NCBI RefSeq assembly: GCF_002078875.1
Contig: NC_034413.1
Coordinates: 62,302,453 to 62,366,452, forward strand
Direction of reading: 5' to 3'
DNA: 64,000 bases
Source: Numida meleagris
Lineage: Eukaryota; Chordata; Aves; Galliformes; Numididae
In this document: piece after piece, positions 24,901 to 36,900 of the stretch
How positions within the stretch are numbered: position 1 is the stretch's first letter
How the letters are laid out: the number at the start of each line of letters is the position of its first letter
Notes under the pieces: generated by a model
What the model saw: only the letters and a program-made list of their open reading frames with translations
What the model was told of the DNA's origin: nothing
Databases searched by the model: none
Translations under genes and position numbers: made by a program

Positions 24901-27900
24901 CAACATTTTACCTTTAAAGATCAGATTTATTGACATGAGCATTCAGCAAAACTGGGGATGAACAATGGAAATCGTGTCACACAATTGTGACACAATGGAA
25001 ATTGTGCCACCAAACCTATGTATTTTACTGGGAGGTGGAATAACTGGAACCAACAAATGAAGGCATATTCACGAGAAGCAGGAACTTCTGTGGGATGTGT
25101 GTCACTCACTTGGAGCTCCACTTTTACAACCCCCTTCCTGCTGGGCACACTATCTTTAGATCTGACATCTTTTCTTTAAGTACTCACACAAGAATAGAAT
25201 TTGTTTCTATCTGAGTTATTGTACCTGAGGTAACCACTGGCTATAATTTTGAGCTAGTTCAACAAAATAACTTAAATTAATTCAGTCCACAGTGGTGAGG
25301 TGTGGCTTTCAAATATGGCATATTTAATGCCTGGACAAAGTCCTGCCCAGAACTGGCTGCCTTCTCCACGCAAGTCTGACCTTTGGCAGGAGGAGGAATT
25401 GGGAGAGAGGTGGTTCTTGGTCCAGAAACTTGTGAAAAAAAAAAGTGACCAATTTTTATACCCCACTGTTTCCCAACTCCTGGCCAGGTGGGTGGAATGA
25501 GACATCTCCAAGAACCATGTAGATGTGGCACTAAGGGACATGGGGTAGTGGGCATAGTGGTGATGAGTTGATGGTTGGACTAGATCTTAGAGGTCTTTTC
25601 CAATCTTAATGATTCTATGATTCTATCTTAAGATGATTCCTATTGAAGTGAGATGAAAACTTTCAGAGGGATTTTGCTGAATGCCAAAATCTTTCTCTCC
25701 ATTTTGCAAAAGGACCCAAATCAAACAAATCTGCCATGCTGTTTACCTCTGTGGAGTGATTTCAGGCTGGAGATGAACTGGCAGGGGTCAGGGGGAGATT
25801 TGCAAGCCCGAATGTAGCTTTTCACAGTGCTGATGACATCGTAGAAAGTCACGTTGGATGCTAAAGAGAACGTGGATTGCACTGAAACATGCACAACATT
25901 TGCCTCCCTAACAGAAAACAAAACAAAACAGCCCTGAGTACCACGGGTCAGTCTGATTTCATGGTTAGTACATTAGCAACCTGCTAGTTGTTAGTGCCAG
26001 CAACACTTAACGTAGGCGTGATATCACACACATACTGAGAAAGCTGTCTGTGGCAGCACATCTGTGGCTGCTCGGCAGGCTGTCCCCAATAGGAGGACTG
26101 GGATGGATGGCCAGGGTGCAAAGGCATTTCCCGTGCCCCATGCTGCTGCTGCTGGGCTTGATTTCATTAAGCACAGCACCACTGGGTCAGACTCAAAACG
26201 TGGCCCTCTAGCTGAACATCCCAAGTACTCGGGTGGCTGATGCCATTCCTCGCTCTTCCTCGTGGCCCCTTACCTGGTGGCTCTGACTGTGGAGTGGTAG
26301 TACCCAGGCAAGCCTGACAGAGAGGCGTTCAGCTGAAAGGAAGAAGAGAGCTGTTGGGATGCAGCAGCACAGCTCCCAGTAGCACCCCCAGCCCCAGGAC
26401 AGCCCCCAGGTGTAGGTGGTTGGGCCATCTGGACGGTTCAACGATTAGAAAGGCTAAACCCAGACCAGAGAGCCCTGTGGCTGCTGTATAAGGGGAGTGA
26501 CACATGAGGACCCGAGCAGTGCTGCTGCCACCCCAGCAGGGACACTCACCATCGCCAGGATTTCACGCTCCACTTGCAGGAGATCCGTGTACTTCCCGTG
26601 GGTGATGTTAAGCTTCAGGGGGACCTGACCAATAAATATTCTTACTGAAAAGGAGAATAAGACAGGTTAGTTGGAATATGTGCCTCCTTTCTATAAGCCA
26701 AAACTAAGCAACTCATTTAATAGGAGCCCTGAACACAGAGAGAGACAGGGAAATTTAGTGGCAAGATGGTTTCAGGTGTCAAAGCTAATTTATAATAATT
26801 TGGGGTAAATGCATCAAGACTCTTTCCCCTTCCCTCCAGTGCAAGGAAAGCAAATCGACAAGTCAAGATGAAGCACTGCAGAAAGGACATTTTCATTTTT
26901 TAAACCACTGGATAGAATGAGCAATGATGTTTGAAAGGAGGCCTGAAAGATGCATTTTTCCATGCTTAGAATTAAATTTGATTCATGGCAACAGAATGCA
27001 ATAATCCAAGTCGTCCAGTCTCAGAGAGATAATATCCCTAAATCTTGTATTAAGTGTCATGAGATACTCAGTGGAAATGAGAACTCAGAGCTAAAGTTTT
27101 ATGTTCCATCAGAAAAACAAATACAGTTGCAGATAATGTTGTAAAGCTTCCAGTTCTTTCCCATTTTTTCCCATCCGCAGAGCCTATCTTCACCACAAAT
27201 TTTGTATTGGACAGCTCTAATATAACAGCTTCTGGTAGAAATGAGTCTGGAATCACCTTCACGGTATTTACATAATCTGCCCGTAGCGCAGTCCAAGGCA
27301 TAATCAAAACAACTCTCTAAATTAGAAGCTGACACATTCCTACAAGAAGAAATGTTTCAAAACACCCTTCAGGGACACCTCAGCCGTGTCGCTCAGCAAA
27401 ATTTCCATGCCTTAATCCTCACTGATTAAGGGTCAGAAGAAACTCCAGCAAAACAAATCCCCCTTCACAATGGGGCATTATAAGTCCTTGGGATTTGAGT
27501 CCTTTACTAGAAAGCGAGGGGGCCAGAACCCGAGTCCCAAATAATAACTGTGCTGCACAACAAAAGAGAAAGGTAGGAAACAAGACCTTGATCTTACAAA
27601 GGCTTTCATGGCTGCTTAATTCCATACAGATGGCTGAGCCCACTGAAGTCAGGCTATCGGTAAAAGTAGTAGTTGGGAGGTACGCTAAGCTCCTGAACTT
27701 GTCTGAGCCTGGGTTAATTTATTTTAGAAGATTACAGATCATTATCTCCATCATTGTTTCCATTTTTTCACTTTTGTTTTCTTACCTAAATTGCATTTTC
27801 CTTTTTCCAGCTCATATCCAAGAGGGCACTGACAGATGTAGGAGCCACGGGTGTTGTTGCAGGTGGCCAGTGCAGGACAAGGGTTGGAAAGACATTTATC

Positions 27901-30900
27901 CACATCTAGAAAACCAGAAAAAAAAAAGCCAGTCTATAGTTACAGAATCACAAACATCAACAACTGCTAGGCTAAAAAAGATCAACTTGGCTCCTCTTCT
28001 GTGACCCCCTGAGCATTATCAGATGATTCATTGCATCATTTGCACTTACTGCTTATCCTGTTAATTATTCTGCTGGAGCTAAAAGAATAAACAGAAAACA
28101 CTTTCTGTTGAATATTCATTCCGAAGCCCTTGGGACCCGGTGTTGATCCACGCTAATATTAACACCCAGCCTACCTGCAGCACCGCTCCTGTAGATCCCA
28201 GAGCACTTTTCAAAGACTAGCAACACCACAGCTACGGATGGCTGAAGAACCACACAGCCCTGCAGTGCAGACAGCCCCAGCTGATCCCCGCCTTGGGACA
28301 CGCAGCATGGGATAATCCCTGTGCCCTGGGCTGTCTGGCCTGGCTACCTAGCACCAGCGAGAGGGTGCGTGGTGTCTCTGACCTCAGCAGCCAGAAATGA
28401 GTAACAAAAAATCCATTCCCCTAAAGTTATTTATTTTGTATGAAGCCATAGCTATAGATGATACCAATCAGATGAGAAATAACCTTTAAATACCTAATTA
28501 CTGGTGGAATATACACTATTGCCAGTATTTCACCAAGATTAATGCAGTCAGTACTCACAACATCCTACGCTGGCATTAGGGGCAGGCTCCTGAACTTTAA
28601 ACACAGAATCGATTTCCATTCATATAAAGCAGCTCAATACGTTTACTTGGGAAGATAAGGAGCCTGGCAGCAGCGACAAATGAAAACCTTTGTTCTTCTG
28701 CAGGGCTTTCTGCTTACAGACTCCTTTGCAATGCACTGCAGTCAGCTATTGCCACCTCTGCCCTCCTGCACCACAAGAGCCCGCAGTCCCTTCTGCTGGG
28801 CAGGGAAACATCTGCTCATGCAATACCTGGGTATCTCTGGGTGAGAACTGTGCCTGAGCACAATCTTTTCCACCTCTAATAGGATCATAGAATGGTTTCA
28901 GTTGGAAGGGATCTTTAAAGGCCATCTAGTCCAACTCTCCTGCAATGAACAGGGACACCTACAGCTGGATCAGGTGCTCAGAGCCCCGACCAGGCTATGT
29001 ATCACTATGGATTCAAAGAATGGTCCTGGATCACAAGGTAATTAAAAAGCAAATCCAAAATGGTTGAATAGCACATTTCTCAGCTTCTCTTTCCCAGTCT
29101 TGGTTATCACAACACACTCAGCAAGACCACAGTGTGTAACCTACCAGGAGAAGTGATGGGTCCTCAAGGAGAAATTTATTTAGTGAGATGGGGAGAGAAC
29201 AACTTTAGATCATAATAGCAGAAAAACTTCCAACAAAAATAACAAGAGTTGGCCAACTGCCTTTTCTCATAAGAGAGACATTGATCTATTTTTCATGGCA
29301 AATGTTAAGTACATCCTAAGCTTACCTGGGAGGCCATCAGCTTGATTTTTTTGAAATTCCCAAATTTCAGCTTAACATTTCCATCAGAAACCTTCACCAA
29401 AACGTTCACTTCTTTTTTTTTTTTTTTCCAGCAGCCCAGCATGATTGTTACACCTTTATCTTAAAAATACCAGAATGGAGACGGAATTCTTATCCTCAAA
29501 TCCTGCTGACAATGGACTTGTCATATATATATATGTAACCCTTCAAAGACCCTCCATGCGGGACCCAGTCTTGTTGGCCCTGCTGCCAAGCACTATTAGA
29601 CACATTACCTGTTGCTGGAGATGTTGTTCTCACGCCAGCTGTGCTACTTGATGGCAGGATGGTGGTTGGTTTGGTAGAAGCCAATGTAGTTGTGCTCACA
29701 GTGGTCTTGCTTGTTGGACGGACTACAGGAGGACTTGTAGCAGGGATGATTTCCTTGGTGACCTTACTAGGCACTGTAGTGGTGGGATCCACAGATTTTG
29801 TGCTTTCACCAGTAGTATGAATGTGTTTAGTGACAGTGGGTGTTGGAGCTCTGTGGGTTTTTGTGGTGCTAGCATCACTCAAGTTTGGCTGGCGGCTGGC
29901 TGGCGTTGTCAGCACAACGGGTTTCACTGTGGTCAGTGTCACCGCAGGGACAATGACGCCGTGGCTTGTTGCACTGGTCGAGGTACTCAGGGGCACATTG
30001 GTGGGCTCAGTCCGTGGGGCATCGCTGGCCGTGGTGAGCAGAGGTGGTGGTGTTGCCTTCCCAGAGCTACCCCCCTGGGAGGTAGCTCCCCTTGGTGACA
30101 TGGTTTCCGTTACCGGTGCGGCAGCAGACACAGACACAACGCGGCCACCGAGATGCTGCATGGGCTCCGTGGGGAGAGAAGGAGACCTGGTCAGATTGAA
30201 GGAGGTGCTGTTTTGGGGCTGGTGTGTGCCACTGTGCTTGCTGGTCTCTCGGGATGAGTTCCCAGCCACCGCAGCTGTGGAGGGCACCCGCCTGGATGCA
30301 GTTGTAGCTGTGGGGGTGCTTGCTGGGCCACTGTCATTGGATTGTGAGGCAGATGACGGTGACGAAATCAGAGGCAATAAAGATACTAAGGAATAAGATG
30401 GGGAAACCAAGGAGGAAGTGGGTAAAGAGGATGACAAAGCCTGCAGAGGGGTTGAAGATGCCATCACAGAGGAAGAGAGTGGCTCAGATGACTCTGATGT
30501 TGCATACAGGTAAGTTGGTGGTGGTGTTGATGAGAGTGAGTGATGCAGTGATGACACTGAGGAAGAGCGTGGATATACTGATGAAGATAGAGATGACCTG
30601 CCAGTGGGCAACAACCGGGAGTCAGTATCAAAGACAGTTGTATTTTGCATGCTGTCTACAGAAGCAGAAGTCAGTGGTTTGGAAGATTTCACCAGCAATG
30701 GCTCCGTAGATGGTTCAACAAAACTGCCATCACTGGATACGTTGTTCTTCCCGTCCCGTGCCACAGCTGATTTTGATGAATCAGAAGGGTTGGAAATTTC
30801 TGAAAAAAATGTGGAACTTTCAGAGGAGTCAGCAGAGGTGCTGCTGTTCGAGATAGACAGGAGTGTCCTTTCTCCTCCTCTGGTGTATATGGTTGAAATG

Positions 30901-33900
30901 TATGTGCCGTCCGTATGAGAAACCGAGGTCCTTTTCTCGGCATCAATGCTGCTGACTGGCTGATGGCTACTTGGAAAGCCTGCAGTAAAAGGACAAAATA
31001 CATTAGAATGACAGAAAAAAAAAAAAAGGAAAGCATTTTAGTATCATATTAAAACTGTTTGATAAATATATAGAATATTCTTGTCTGTAAACTAGCCCAT
31101 ACTAAAAAATTAGAGCATCAGCCAAGCATAGCTACTGAATTACCTGCCACTCCTTAGCTCATTCAAAAATGGTGAACTCTGACAGACATAAGGTACGCAT
31201 GAAATATGCAGGTTTCTTAAAAAACACTCTTCTTCCAGCATTGCTTTTCTACTGTGTCTGAACACTTATCATTCTGTGATATTTTGTGGGAAGCTAAGCA
31301 GCAAAAGTCATCTGTTCTCTTTATCTCTAATAATTTACAAAACTCATATCCTCTCCCTGTTATCCTCCATTATATCTTTGCATATCTTTGTTCTTCAGCT
31401 GGTTTGCTTTTAGGCACAGTGAACCTCATGCCTCTGTAGGATGAAATTATTGCATTATGTTAATTTGCATCTTATCGTGAACTCATTGATTGAAAACTTT
31501 GCAGTCAGGAAATCCTAAATGAGTAGCATATCAGCCTGCAAAAATGCAGATCATTTAGCATTAAAGGAGCAGTCAATCTTATAATACAAATTTCAGGATG
31601 TACAGATAACTTCAACAATCGCTACAAATAAAAAAAATAGGATATTAAAAATTCAAAATTTGGTTTAACTCTGTAATTGATTCTCTATAACAGACTCTAT
31701 AATTCATGCTGATCCACAGCATGAAACACTTCTGAAAGCATCTCCCACACAGCAAACCAGTTAGGATGCAAATAAAGCCTTCCATGGCCATCAAAACAGG
31801 AGAGCTTTCCTGCTAGTGCCCAGGCTTGGGGCTTCACCTCTGGAACAACTGCCATGTCAGGTGGGGCCTGGCTCTGAGTCCTCTGTCGTTGGACACATGA
31901 GAACACCTCCCCAAGGACACCCGTGTGTGGCACTGAACGTACCGAAAGCTTTGTACACAGTGTAAACAAATGCAGGACAATGGGAACATTCAAAAAAAAG
32001 CATACATGGGGACATGCTAACTTACTTGTGAGATCGTTTTGGAAAGATGAATCAGTGGCTATCTTGGAAGAACGTGTGAAGAGTGTCTCTGTCGCGAGGC
32101 CTTCGCTGCCAACCGAGGTGTTGGCCATCCCACTCTGCTCCACCAACACCAGCCGAATCGGCTCTGAAGCATTGGCGGTCTCGGTATAGGAAGCAGAGCT
32201 CTCTGTGCTATGGGCCAGCACACTGATCGTCATCGGTGTCCCCTCTCTACCACCAGCCAATGTGGCTGAACCATATGCAGGATCGGTGTGGGGGCTGGAA
32301 ATCCCTTCCTCCATACTTGAGCTGCTTAATGAGTGATGGCTGCTTCCCACAGCTGAAAGAGGGTCAAAAATTGGGTATGTGATTTTACCATCTCAGATGT
32401 GAGAGCACTCATGAGCTACACAGTAATTGTCATTTGAAATGAAGATTAAGAAAATTGCACAGATAAATACAGGTAAGGTAGATCTTGCATATCTATCACC
32501 TTAAATAATGATTTAACAGACAAAGTCTACTCCAAGGAGGAAGACAATTTAAATATACAGGGACAATCGGTACCATTAGAGCCACAGTGGCATATTTTGG
32601 CTGTTTATAATTATCAACCCAAGCAGATAGTTGATGATAGCAAGAAGATATAGTGCAAGTTTCTGAGACTGCTTCAGTTAATCACCCACAGCTGCAGATA
32701 TACAATACCAACAAGCTCAGTCATGACAGATACACAATACAAATGAGCTCAGTCACGACAGCTTATCAATATTGCCCACAACACATGCAACAGCTCTGAA
32801 CAGCACTAAGGGAACCTCAGCCCCATGGAAGAGCCAGGGGCAGGGGGAGGCGGATCTTGTCCTAATTCAAATGCCATTGTGGAGCTCAGAAAGACTCACT
32901 GGAAGGCTCAGCAGCAGCCGAGAAGTAGGTGGACACCCTGGATGAAAAGGTGACCTCAGGCTCTGTGTACACTGCACGGCTGGAGGAGATGTGTCTGCCT
33001 CCAGGCCACGCTGGGGAGGATGGGACGGAACTGGATCGGGGCTCCTTGGCCATGTCTGGGTGAGATGTGGGGCTTCCCACCACCATGCTCCATGTGCCAC
33101 GGTTAGCTGCATCCTGAGATGTCCTCTCCTCATTGGTGGACAGCACAGTCAGAACGTACGTAGTCTCAGTAGGAACACCAGAAACCCATTGTCCTCCTTC
33201 TGGAACTGCAAAGCAGAGATAGACATCCATGAGAACCGAAGTCTGAAGACATCCATTCCCAAATGGAAGTTTAACAGGGAGAAAGGCGAGCAGCCCAGGC
33301 AGAGCTGCCTCCAGCTGCACATCCTGCAGGCCAGGACTTCTGACCTGCTCACCACAGAGGTGTGAGCTGGTGGCCAGGGAGCTCAGGATGTGCCCACTCT
33401 TGGAAAAAGTCAGAATTTCAAATGCAGGGGAAAAAAAAAGACATGCTTGAAAACTAGATGTTGAAATATTAAGAGCTGGGCGGTGGGAACCCAGTCCTTG
33501 GTTTGAGGGTGGAGTTCAAATGGTTGCTCCATCACAGTCTATATGTGTGGTCTTGAAAAGCTGCTTGGCTGTCCACTTCCTGACAGGAAAAGCTCTGCCT
33601 CAGTGCAAAGGCAAATAACTCATCAATCCTGCAGTGCTCAGGCTCCCTTTGCTACAAACTGGCGTGATTACAATGGCAATCTAGCTTAAAACCAGAAAGG
33701 AAGGGTAGTAACTCGGGTGGGAGACTCTTCATGGCAGACCCACACAACCCACCTGAAGAACTTGGTGAGGATGACGGCACTGAAATACCAGGAGGAAACA
33801 CAGGCAGCGGCTTCGTTGGAAGCTCACCGAGGTCAGCATCACCCTGTGAGACATCCCCCTGACTGCCAGGCTCTGTCACAGAAGACAGCAGAAGGACTAC

Positions 33901-36900
33901 ATCCAGGGAGCTGGTGCCAGCTGGAGCGGGAGCAGAGCTGCCTGCGCTGGTGTCTACCACGGGCTCTGTGGTCTTGTTCCCACTGCTGGTGGCCATCACC
34001 GAGCCGGGTGTGCTGGTGACAGAAGCGTCGGGTAGGCTTCCTCCCCTGGCTGAGGTTGTAGCCCCTTCGGCTGGGAAACGATACAAATTGGATTTATACA
34101 TACTAAAGTACAGGCAAATGGGCCTGCTCTCTTCTATCTCCACCCTCATGCTGACAAACTGGGTACAGATACAAGGTGGGAGGAGACTTAAACCTGGAGA
34201 ATTCATCTGAGAAGACACAACCCACTCCAACCCAAGGATGTGGGGAAAGGCTGCTCACAGGACAGCACCCTGAAGAGGGCACCAAAAACAAGAGGCGGGA
34301 GCGCTGGTGTGCTGAAGCTGAAATGCTCCTTCACAATGCCCCAAAGCATTGCCCAGCACCTCCTAGAGAAAAGGAGGCCCAGGAGAGACCTTATTGGTCT
34401 CTACAGCTACCTCAAAGGATGTTGTAGTGAGGTGGAGCGGATCTCTTCTCGCAAGGAACAAGTGACAGGATGAGAGGGAATAGCCTCAGATTTCACCAGG
34501 GAAGGTTCAAGTTGGGCATTAGGAAAAAATTATCCACTGAAAGGGTTGTGAAGCATTGGAATAGGCTGCCCAGGGAAGTAGTTGAGTCACCATCCCTGGA
34601 CGTATTTAATGTGTAGATGTGGTTCTTAGGGATGTGGGTCAGTGGTAGACTTGGCAGTGCTACATTAACGGTTGGACTCAGTGACCTTAGTGTTGGGAAA
34701 CTCATCCAACTGAAATGATTCTATGATTCTAACATCTCCCTCACTCCTTCACACAGAGTGGGAATCTGAAGCCTACAAGATGAGGCCCCTGGGGACAGCC
34801 TGAGCTCACCTGTGGAAGCACTGCTTGAAATGGCAAGCAGTGACCCTGGGGAGGATGCAGTGGCCCCTGTGCCACCACCGGCCCCTGCTCCCAAAGGCAG
34901 CCCAGGAGACAAGGTCCGGTCTGGAGGCTCAATGGTTTTGGCACCAGAGGTGGAAATCTCTGCCGGATGGACCAGGGTGGTGCTGGCGGGCAGAGACCGC
35001 AACGTCCTCCCTGTGCCTCTGGTGGCTGTGGTGGACATGGAGTCACTGGTGGCGTGGAAATCAGCTCTCTTCTCTGTGGCCAGGGTGCTAAATGGCATGT
35101 GGCTGCTTCTGGAAGCTGAGATATGAGAAAGAAAAAAATTACAAATGCAAAACTATAAATAAACAGATGAGCTTTCTTCCAGTAGCACTCAGAAACAGCA
35201 AGTACATGCATAGGTAGAAAATCCGAGAAGATGCCAATCTAGAGAAAACAGAATTTCCAAAGATGTGACTCCTTCCCACAGAAATTTTTCTTGTAAAAAA
35301 ATGTGGTTTGATGCCACAAAAAGTACTGTTATGTACAAACTGTTGAACTACTACACCTTGCACTTGATTTCACCATTAAGTGACTGAGGGCACTCCATGC
35401 TGCTAGAACAAACACATCTCATAACAAGCCAGATAAGCCTGGAATTCAGGTCAGACTGGCATAATGCTGAACAGCAAAGGGGCAGGGAGAACAGGTCATG
35501 AAGGAATGAGCTCACAGGGATTGGATTCCTTCAGCACCGCAACCGGGTCCAGGAGCAAAGAACAGAACGAAGGACCTAAGACAACATAGAAATTGCCCTA
35601 AAGCTGGTTTGGGTTTTGGGAAGTAGCATGGCCCATGCGGAACAACACAGGACCTGAATTCTGGTCCCTGGGATCGCGGGAACACAGCTGAATCTCCACT
35701 TGCTTAGTTCCCTTATCAAAGAAATAGTGATAGCAACTCGAAATGGCAAAGAATTTTGAAATGATTTGAAAGTAAATTTTTCTTGGCCCAAGGAAACTTT
35801 TCATATGTGTGCCTTTTCTGTAAAAACACCAAACCAAATTTTTTCCTCCTTAAATGTATATTCTATACAGTCGTAATATGTTTTGAGATGTGCAGGTAGT
35901 GTAGGATAAAGTGACCATCCTCCTTTTTCTCCCCCACCTGTGGAAGGACCTTCTGCAGTAGAGGGAGAGAGCGGCAATGAAGGCATTGCTTCAGGCTGGC
36001 TGGAAGCTGCTGTTTCTCTGGACGCAGGAGCTCCATAGGTCTCTCTTACAGAAAAGGTAGGTGAGGATCTGACAGTGCCTGAGGTCCCGGTCACACCACT
36101 GCTGGAAGCAGAGACTTCTGCTGCCCATCCACTGCTGTTTGTGGCAGACCTCGGTGGCCTCCCCCCGGTGCCGGTGGCCGTGGCCGAAATGTAAGCACTG
36201 GTGGCAGAGGACGCTGAGGTTTCTTCCTCTGTTGTTGATGTGTCAGTTGGCTGGTGGCTGCTTCTGACACCTGAGATAGAAGAAAACCAGATTTGATCAA
36301 TGCATACAGAGTTGTATGTATGATGGGTGGTCTTTATATACGTATCTACTTATGAATAGTGACTGCTTTTCTCAGTATGGGAGTTTCAAGAACAACTAGG
36401 CCACCCATATTTTTCAGTTTTTCAACCAAAAGCTGAACACTGCTCCCAACCTTCCCCTCATCCCAGTGCAGCCACACATCCAGCACCAACTGATGGCGAT
36501 ATCTACAGGAGAACAATGCAAAGTCAGTGATGCAAAACCCAGCTCAACCACACAGCAGCCATCTTTCAGAACAAACCACCTACCTGCAAATGTACGTCCA
36601 GAGGTGGAGAATGAGCTGGTGAGCAAAGGTTCTCGGGGCTGCGTGGTGAGGTCCGTGCCTCCCTGCCAGCTGCCAGCTCCATGTGTCCCAGCCTTGGAGG
36701 AGGACAAAGTGCCCCCCAAAATGCTGGTGGGGTCAGGGCTGGTGGCAGAGCTTGGAGAGGAACCCAGGGTCCCCACTGTCATGTTGTCGAGCACAGTGGA
36801 CGCGTCTGAGCGCAGCATCACCTCTCCAGCAGTTGGGATGCTCTTGGGTTCTTGACTGCCGTGAGAGGCTGAGAAAGGAGAAAAGAAATAGAAAACTGCA

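Noticed and set aside
27068..27335. Two overlapping open frames on the minus strand, possible extra HEG1 exon
   Set aside because: The flanking exons 27786-27905 and 26550-26644 join exactly in phase (G|TA) and match mammalian HEG1 without any insertion; no matching acceptor-donor pair for this stretch.
29821..30709. Plus-strand open frames of 191 and 129 codons
   Set aside because: Antisense shadows of the 1371-nt HEG1 mucin exon, whose repetitive Ser/Thr/Pro codons leave other frames open.
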